NCBI GenBank assembly: GCA_027604005.1
Contig: JADGJT010000001.1
Location: forward strand, 119,764 to 183,763
DNA length: 64,000 nucleotides
DNA from: Dinochytrium kinnereticum
Taxonomy: Eukaryota; Chytridiomycota; Chytridiomycetes; Chytridiales; Chytridiaceae
Reading direction: 5' to 3'
The notes beneath the pieces were generated by a model that searched no databases, was not told where the DNA came from, and worked only from the letters and a program-made list of their open reading frames with translations. Positions 56,666-64,000 of the stretch are shown piece after piece. Both the position numbers and the translations under genes were made by a program. Numbering within the stretch: position 1 is the stretch's first letter; the number at the start of each line of letters is the position of its first letter.

Positions 56666-57735
56666 GATTGCAAGGGTTTCTGTTTAGAGGCAAATCGAGA
56701 GGCTGTGTGGTTGGGTGTCTGAGTCTGTCTTCTTCCCTATGATGCTGAAGTAGAGAGTGTTTGGAGGACGGCTCAGGGCGATCGTTATCCCAGAGAAGCC
56801 AATGTGTGTGTGAGGGGTGATCGAGATGGGCAGGAAAGGAAAGAAGAGGTTGAGTGAGGATGAGATGAGGTTCGGACGGACGGATGGTGTGATGAAGGAA
56901 GGGAGGGAGGGATACGAAGGGTCGATGCAGAAGAAAGAAGAAGGGAAGAAGAGTGCGGATGGATGGGTGACTATGAGGGATGGATGTGGGTGGTGGTGGT
57001 GGTGATGAGGTGAGGTGAGGGGGTGGGTTGAAAGAGAGAAAAAAAGGAGAGTTCCCCTGCGGAGGTAGACGCTGCGTTGACTGGAAGGACATGTGGTAGC
57101 TACCTCCATACAGCCAGGAGGTGCCAGCGTAGATACAGGGTACAGTGGTAGATACCTCCATGTCTTTGCTGGTCACACACATTCCACCCGCCCTCTCAGT
57201 CTTTCAGATGCCGGTTGCTACCAGCTGCAGTGAGGGTAGAAAGCCCCCCCCTCTTTGGTGGCGTCAGACATGCACTCATAGCACACAGTAGATACGATGC
57301 AAGTAAATACTCTTCCCGTTGCAACTGAACAAGAAGAAGAATCCACCCATTGCGTTTATGAAGAAAGTGAAAAGAAGAAGAAGAATAACTCTGTGAATAT
57401 GAGTACCGTAACAAACTGAAAACCAAAAAAACTTCATAACGCAAGAGACCACCGCTCTCAAGATACCCAACAACTGTTGTGAAAGAAAACGGAAAGAGGT
57501 TACTTTAAAACGAGGGCGGGGTGGGGGAGATGCCAGAAAGAACCACACTCATGAATCTTTCTTCAGGTATTCTCAAGGAGAGTAACAACAAATCAAAAAA
57601 CTAAAATAATAAAAAAAAAAATGATAGTAATGGAACCAAGAAGGAAAAAACCAGTGAGCTCTTTCCATCACGAATTATAATCATAAAAAAAATAAAATAA
57701 TTAAGTGAAAAGCCACGGGCCCCGACTCATTCACA
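56666..57735. other. 1.1 kb intergenic stretch
   Basis: Upstream of the KH-like gene and 3' of the MAPKK gene. It is purine-skewed from 56820 to 57060 with GGAT and GGTGGT repeats. A 15-base direct repeat GGTAG(C/A)TACCTCCAT is found at 57095-57109 and 57147-57161. No gene supported. Confidence 0.6.
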
Positions 57736-59164
57736 CTATCTTCCCTCAAGTCCCAAATGCGCTAAGGAGTCAACGATATTCGATACGTCGCCAACCTTAT
57801 CAGCGATCTTTAGGTAATCAGCAGCCCATTGCTTCATATCAATAGAGCTACCCTCAGCCGTCACGCAGAACGGATCCGACTTAAAAAAAACAAGGGAAGA
57901 AAATATGCAGCTTAGTTTAAGTATTCTTAAAACGCCCACCGCCAGAGCAAAAAAAAAAGTCACTCACGAGCAACTCCTGAGGTTTAGGCCTTTGTGCGTC
58001 ATCCTTAATCAAACACCTCACGATGAACGCCTCAAACTTTTGCGAGAACCTTGAGGCGGGTAGGCTCGGCAAAGGTTCCTCTACAATGCATTCGAGAAGC
58101 TCAAATAACGTTAAAGGCTTTCCATCCGCGGGGAAAGGGAAACGCCCCATCGCAAGCTCCATCAAGGAAATCCCAAGACTCCATACATCGCATTGCACAG
58201 AGTACTTGTTACCCTTTATACGTTCAGGCTTCGTAAAGGGGGGTTGAAGAGGAATTGTTTAGTAAAAACGTGTGATTGAAAGAAAAAAAAGAAGAAGAGG
58301 AAGAGCATAGGCTCCATACTAACCGACATGTATGCGCTTGTTCCCACAAATGTTTTCACCATTGAGTTGGTCAACTCCCCTGAAACTCCAAAGTCTGCCA
58401 TCTTAACTTGGCCCGCCGAGTTAAGGAGGATATTGCTAGGCTTCACGTCTTGTGATTAAATTAGTACAGGTATAAATCAAAGGAATAGTAGAATAAACTC
58501 ATGAAATGATGAAAACTACTCATACAACAAGCGAAAGCGAAAGATACGAACCTCTATGAATGATCTTATGTTCCTGATACAAATACACCAGCCCCTTCAG
58601 CACTGATAACGTGATTTGCCCTAAAACATCCTCTTCCAACGAAGTCATGACCTTATAAATTCGATCCAAAGATCCCAAATCCATAAACTCCATACAGATC
58701 GAAATGTTGTTATCATTGATGAACGCTCCGTAAAATGAAACGATGTAAGGAGAGTTACAGGTCTTGAGAATCTGAAGTTCACGAAGGATCTGCTTTTGAA
58801 CAGTCTTCCGGGGTTCAACGTGTATAATCTTTAAGTTTAAATATGTCAGTATCAGATGCCGTAGAATCAAAAATAAACCAACAAAACAAGATTCCACGTT
58901 TGAACTAACCTTCCTCGCCATCATCGTATTTGTAGTCTTATGCAAAACCTTATTCACAGTTCCTCCGTTACCAGCTCCCAATTCACTAATAATATCGATA
59001 TCCTCCACCTTGATATCTGAAAACTGGGGAGGTAATGACAGATCAACTGTCGTCAACGGTTTTGCTTGCGATGGTGAGTCGTAATCCTGGGAGGGAGGTA
59101 GGGAGTCGAGTTTCAGGCCAAGCGACGCCTTCTTCTTGGCTTTGGGGGTGCCGACTGCGCTCAT
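57736..59164 (-). CDS. MAP kinase kinase (STE7/MEK family)
   Basis: First exon 58910-59164; four more follow to the stop at 57736, for about 355 residues. Subdomains in order: [18 protein letters not shown] (glycine loop), MMARK-IIHVEP (VAIK-type lysine), [48 protein letters not shown] (here HRGDVKPSN for HRDIKPSN), [20 protein letters not shown] with activation-loop Ser and Thr, [31 protein letters not shown]. The first ATG is 59164; the frame is open further upstream only to a TTG. It belongs to the MEK1/2-Ste7-Mkk type, dual-specificity Ser/Thr/Tyr kinases. The exact pathway cannot be set from this sequence. HRGD at the catalytic loop depends on the exact splice junction, which may instead give HRD. 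Confidence 0.93.
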
Positions 59165-59990
59165 CTTTGGTGATTCTTTCAAAGTGTGGTTGAGTTGTGG
59201 TGGTTTGTTTGATGGCAAAGAATCGTTACGAATTGCCCAAAGAGAAATACTAGTGTTTGAGATTGAAAGGAATCCAAACAGCGAACGTCCTCTCTTGTTC
59301 TACCAGGCCTTCTTCGACCAGAACTGTCCAATGAGGGTGATGGATGCAAAGTCTTTCCCGCGTTTTCTTATCCAAGAAAATCAAACTCTAATGACACCTT
59401 CAAAGTCCCGCAGGTGAGCAGTCACGATCTTGCTTCAACGGCCAAGAAAAGGGTTGCCAGATGCAAAGAAAGAATGTGGAAGCAATTCTTCAAGTATTTC
59501 TTTCTTTCTCCTGCAGCTTGCTTCGACGCCGACGAGCAAATGGGATCAAGATTAGGCCTTATGAACCCTTCTGCAAGAGGAGGGGGTTTGAGGGATTGAG
59601 TGAGATCTGGTGGACGATGGCTCGTCTGGGGATGTGATGATGCGCTCAACTTCAAAGGGATTGCCGCTGGTTCCAGGGAAAAAAAATTTCAGGACGGAAG
59701 AGGAGTAGACCTTGCGCCGCCAGTCAATAGCGTTTACGAATTGATGTAAATAGCTCGCCTTCGACGTTTTAACGCGTTTTCGTGATTCTGTTTTTCTTCT
59801 GCGTGATTGTATTGTTTGCTTTTGTGGTTTCTGGGCGACTGAAATTCTGGGGTTGAAACCATATGGGCTTTTAGAATGAAGCCTTCTTGAGTAGAATGCA
59901 AAGATATAAACATGGGCTGGGAACAGTTTACGCGTTAAGAATTTCAATAAGGGTGTATTCACATATCGCAGAATTCCAAGCGCCACCCCT
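59165..59990. other. Intergenic stretch MAPKK upstream / ASH-domain gene 3' side
   Basis: A minus-strand frame (59552-60067) overlaps the ASH-domain gene's end and reads as basic, low-similarity sequence. I cannot support it as a separate gene, though a missed 3' exon is possible. Otherwise promoter and UTR. Confidence 0.5.
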
Positions 59991-62900
59991 TCAGCCCACA
60001 TTGATCGGAATTCTCTGTACTGAACCATTTGTATACTGCACAACAAGGTGGCCAACAGCATCGTCAACTTTCCCTATTTCCTGCCCCGCCTCCGCCACCT
60101 TCACAAGAGGCCCATTCTCAACCCCATCTGAAATCACCTCGCAGCTTTCCCTACACCCCTTAAAACACTGCACAAGCACAACTATCTTATCATTCGGGTT
60201 CAACTCATAGGTTCTGAAAAATACATTCTCCCTCCTCATCACAAGCTCATGCCCACCGTTCACACCCTCATAATCCCCAGCAGTTCTCAACGCTCCCCTA
60301 CTTAAAGTGTGTTTCGAAGACGCCGTCAAAGACGCTAACGTCCCTCCTTGCGTATAAGCCGTGGCTGACATGCCTCCTGGGCCTGATGAGGCGGCGGCGG
60401 CTGAGGGTGTGATGGCGACGTCCGCACGTACGACACGAACCAGGTGAGAGGGCTCGGCTGTTACAATGAACTCGCATGACGCGTCTGTTGAGTTTTTGAG
60501 GACCACAAGGGCGTTTTGGGGGGCATCTTCATGATGGTTGGAGTGGTTATCGTGGGTGGAGGTTGTGGGGCTTCTTCGAATGCAGAATAGGGGTTTGACT
60601 TGAATGACTTCTCCACCGTCTTCCAATGCTAGATGAGGCTCCACGAGCTTTCCTAGCACCAAGAGATGAACTTGACGTCCGGTTTTAGGGTTCCAGAGCG
60701 AGTTGCTTGCGAGGGATGCCGCCAGATTTCCGATAGGCGATTTAGGGACACCATTGTGGCAAGTTATGTTTCCCGTGCTTGGTCCAGCCAACATGGAAGG
60801 TCTGGACGCGGTTGAAGTCTTCTCCGTGACGACAGGAGAGAGCGATAACGACCCATTGGCTTGAACATACCATATTTCGGACGCCAATAAGATCTGATAC
60901 ACTCCTGAAACGTGTGAGGAGAAGTGGATGCGAAGCTGGACCGTTTTAAACGCGGGGATGGTGGTGGGGTTTGGGAATAGCGAGATTGGGCAGGTTGGGG
61001 AGGTTGCATCGATCTCGTTTTCGGGCAGAGTCAATTGGTCAATGTCTAAGAAGGCTGTTTGGGGCCTTCCTGGATTTGGTTCTTGGGAGAGTGGAGATGG
61101 GGTTTGACGGTTGACGTAGAGCTTCCACTTTAGCATGATGGTTCGGGGGGAGAGGTTTTCGATTTGAATGACTTTTGATGCTTTTTCTGTTCCGAGAGAA
61201 GAGGTTAGGTGTGGAAGGATCCTTATGCGGTGAAATTAAAAAAACAACAACAATAGAATTACAACGAACCAGTATAGGTATGGTTTGAGCATTGAATGAC
61301 TCTCGTCCCAAAATTGATTCGGTTGAGATTATCAGAGCTCTTGGCTGCTACTAACTGGGCTCCCGTAAATCTCACAGGTAAGCCATCCACTCCCATAAAA
61401 ATAGGAATGGTCTCCCTGATGTTCCCTACCTCACACACAAACCGATCCTCATACTGCCCAACAAGATTATTGTACGATGTCAAGGTGATCCGAACCTCAC
61501 CAAATGGCTCAATCACTCCATGACTTGGCGAAGCGTGGAACGCTGCACCTCTTCCTTCTCGTAAAAGATAATTCATTCGACTAATAGTTCTCCTCACTGC
61601 TTTAGTACTCTCAATCCATGCCTTTCCGACTTTAGAGCTAAACCCTATCTTTTCCTTTTTTGATGGGCTCAGCAGAAGCGTCCCACCTTTATAGGATTCC
61701 ACCGCATCCCCCACATGCGCCTGTCCCTTCCCCTTCATCAATCCAACTCCATCGTCTTCCTCATCAAGCCCAGTAGCAGTGTAAGTCTCCACCCATGTTC
61801 GGAAAGGTGATGGGATGGCGCTCCTATTCCGAATCACGAGCGTTATGGATCGATTCGCAAAGATGGGGCAATCCACTCCAAAGTCCAATAAAAATGGTCC
61901 ACCGTCTGGCCATAATGCTCTGTCGACAAAGTTGGATCGCCTTCCGACGGGCTTTAGGGACAATCTTCGGAGTGTTGTGCGGTCAGGGGGGTCAGGGACC
62001 TTTTCTTGGTTCGGGTCGCCTGATCCTAAAATTCGGAATTTCACTCTCTGACCGAGAACTGAGGCGTCTAAAGAGGCCTCTAACCACCCTTCTTTGTCGG
62101 TCATGCCTTCAATCTTGCATCGTAGCTTAACGCCTTTATAGTGGTCTTGGTGCTTAAACTGTAAGGTGACTGGTACTTCTACCCTCTGACCTGGACCAAG
62201 ATTGGATTGGGGGATACCAAATGATACATCGAAATCCGGTGACTTTGGATTCTCCCATGTGAAGCTTGTGGGGAGGTGAGTCATGTTTTGAATAGTGATC
62301 GTCCATATAAAAGGAACGTTTAGGAAGCAGCTAAGGCTGTTGGTGGCGTTGATAATTTTGGCGGATGGGGCTTGAACTTCTGCTCGGACCTCCACGCACG
62401 ATAATGTGACTGGCCGGCCTTCTTCATCCATCGGCAAAATATCGCAAGATAAGATCCCTCTTAGTCTTTGTCTTATGGACGGGTTGAACGTTAAGATGCA
62501 GGTCTCCGTACTATTTGCCTCAATAACCCCAGAAGAAGGTTTAAGTACCATCTTCCATCTTCCCTCCACGTCTTCTATTTCCTCATCATCCCCTTCCACC
62601 GCGTTCTCCGTTATTCTCCTGGATACACCACCCATACTTGCTACAGAAAGTCTCCATCTGAAGGGAACTCCCGACTGATTTACGAGCGGTACAGAGGCAG
62701 TTCCCGAAGATCCCAGAGCGATCAACCCAAAGTCAACCATCATCAGTCCGAAGTCAAGCGATCCTGGTTTGACTTCCACATTGGCTAACAATGGGATGCT
62801 TAAGAGCGTTTCACCCCCGATTTCATGGATCATATCTATAAACCCCTCTCCCCATATACGATCTGGGAACCGTCCGGTTGCTTTAAGCTTTATCGCGTTG

Positions 62901-64000
62901 GAGGAATTTGCTCTGACAACGTTCCCTTCTTCATCGTCGTTGTGGAACTCTATTTCCATGGTGCGTGGGTTGATATTACGAGTTCGGAGGATGTACGGAA
63001 TATCTGAGATGCTTCTATTGTGGAGGAAAACTGACAATGTCCTTGTACTTCCCACGAAAACTGATCCGGTAAAGAAGAGAATCTCAGGCTTACTGAATAT
63101 CTCATACGCGATGCCTTCTCCCGTCAATAAAACCTCAATGGCGCATTCCAAATCGCGACTATTGCTGCTCAACCTTGGGTGAACGTCTCCCTCATCGTCA
63201 ACGCGGTCATCTTCATCCAACAATAAAAGCTTTGCAACAACATTGTAATGCTTCTCCTCCTGTGGTGTGAAATTGACACGGAACGTAAACTCACTATTTG
63301 GCGCCAAATACCCAAACGCAGGTTCAAATGAAAAGCAATCGTTCTTTGGAACTTGGTCCCAGGTGTTGCCCTCAATCTCTATCCCATCCCCAGGGTAATC
63401 CACAACTATCCATTTGAACGATAGCCTTATCCTCGAATTATTTTGAACCTTCATGGCGTACACTGTTGCAGCTTGAACGTTTTGACGGTGAAATGTCAGG
63501 ATCCCGTCTTTGAAGGTAGGGAGATGAGCAACACTTTTCGGCTCCATCACCGTGCAGCTCAAAATCTCCACGTGAGGGCTTTGAGCGATCCCATACAAAG
63601 GAAGTTCTAACACCTGGCAATTGTCACAGGCAATCTTTAAGACAGCCTCGTCCAGTCTTTCACGAAGACCCGGTTTACCACCGTTCGAAAATCCAAGATC
63701 CTGCATCTGCGCTCGATATGTAACCGTGATTTCTCCATGAGCGCCGGCATCCACCGCGAAGAAAGTGGGCCGCACCTCAAAATGCCCCTGTAAGACTGGC
63801 GGCATCTCAATCGTTTCCCCCATCTCACTCCTCTGCCTCAGCATTTCAAACACCGAATAAGGATCTAAGTCATCCTCCTGACGAACGATCAAAAACTTCC
63901 CAGGTCCTCCTATGTTCTTGAAGCTCCATCTGCGGGTGGCCACGTAACCTGCTCGACATGGACCGCAATGAAGTACATCCGAGAGAGTAAGCTCTGGAGG
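59991..64000 (-). CDS. Large ASH/MSP-repeat axonemal protein (DLEC1/CFAP65/CFAP74/HYDIN type), 5' end outside window
   Basis: Exons 61270-64000 (continuing beyond the window) and 59991-61186 give about 1310 visible C-terminal residues; the junction reads HTYTEKASKVIQIENLSPRT. Immunoglobulin-like ASH/MSP units recur: CGPCRAGYVATRRWSFKNIG, FEPAFGYLAPNSEFTFRVNF, ILFFTGSVFVGSTRTLSVFL, VPLVNQSGVPFRWRL and INATNSLSCFLNVPFIWTIT. Each pairs a Phe-x-Asn or similar strand with a Pro-rich turn, as in central-apparatus and microtubule-associated flagellar proteins. The C-terminus YTNGSVQRIPINVG closes the last unit. The closest named family by feel is DLEC1, but HYDIN, CFAP65 and CFAP74 share the repeat, so I give no symbol. 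Confidence 0.87.

Noticed and set aside
57736..59218. MAPKK start at 59218
   Set aside because: The codon there is TTG; the first ATG in the frame is 59164.
59552..60067. Basic 171-residue minus-strand frame at the end of the ASH-domain gene
   Set aside because: No recognisable motif, and the ASH-domain frame already ends cleanly at 59991. A missed 3' exon cannot be excluded.

Overview
The window is nuclear DNA from a fungus that builds a motile flagellum. The genes are intron-rich: most introns are 45 to 100 bases with GT-AG ends and donors close to GTAAGT or GTGAGT. Intergenic DNA is full of homopolymers and microsatellites. Fungal hallmarks (pentafunctional ARO1, Atf1-type bZIP, Sfp1-type zinc fingers, Tvp23, Sds3) sit beside axonemal genes that Dikarya have lost: CFAP298, a TPGS2-like tubulin polyglutamylase subunit, an ASH/MSP-repeat axonemal protein and a SPRY plus IQ-motif protein. 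A zoosporic lineage (Chytridiomycota or Blastocladiomycota type) fits best. This is inference from gene content; no marker gene was compared. There are 25 genes or gene parts, one clear pseudogene and one ten-base assembly gap (35203-35212). I found no tRNA, rRNA, CRISPR array or transposon.

Left part, 1-14000: CFAP298 (cut by the window start), an NmrA-like NAD(P)-binding protein, a decayed second copy of that NmrA gene, mitochondrial ribosomal protein uS17m, a 17-exon SPRY/IQ gene, and the PP2A scaffold subunit.

Middle, 14000-40000: an SDR-fold protein with a degenerate active site; PEX4 and TRAPPC4/TRS23 head to head 82 bases apart; a proline-rich two-TM protein; TVP23; an SDS3-like corepressor subunit with a 12-base microexon; mannose-6-phosphate isomerase; a large Atf1-like bZIP factor; a four-finger Sfp1/JAZF1-like factor, also with a 12-base microexon; the chaperonin subunit CCT6; and a type II membrane glycosyltransferase-like protein.

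Right part, 40000-64000: two neighbouring mitochondrial SPFH genes (an unusual one and SLP2 with a polyglutamine tail), ARO1, ACMSD, a TPGS2-like protein, a small KH-like protein, a MAP kinase kinase, and the 3' end of a large ASH-domain axonemal gene running off the window.

Most genes are housekeeping and do not form one pathway. The shared theme is the flagellum: four of the 25 genes are flagellar or probably so (dynein-arm assembly, tubulin glutamylation, an ASH-repeat axonemal protein and a candidate calmodulin-binding protein). Gene models were built by hand from frame continuity, GT-AG sites and protein motifs. For most multi-exon genes the summed coding length is an exact multiple of three.
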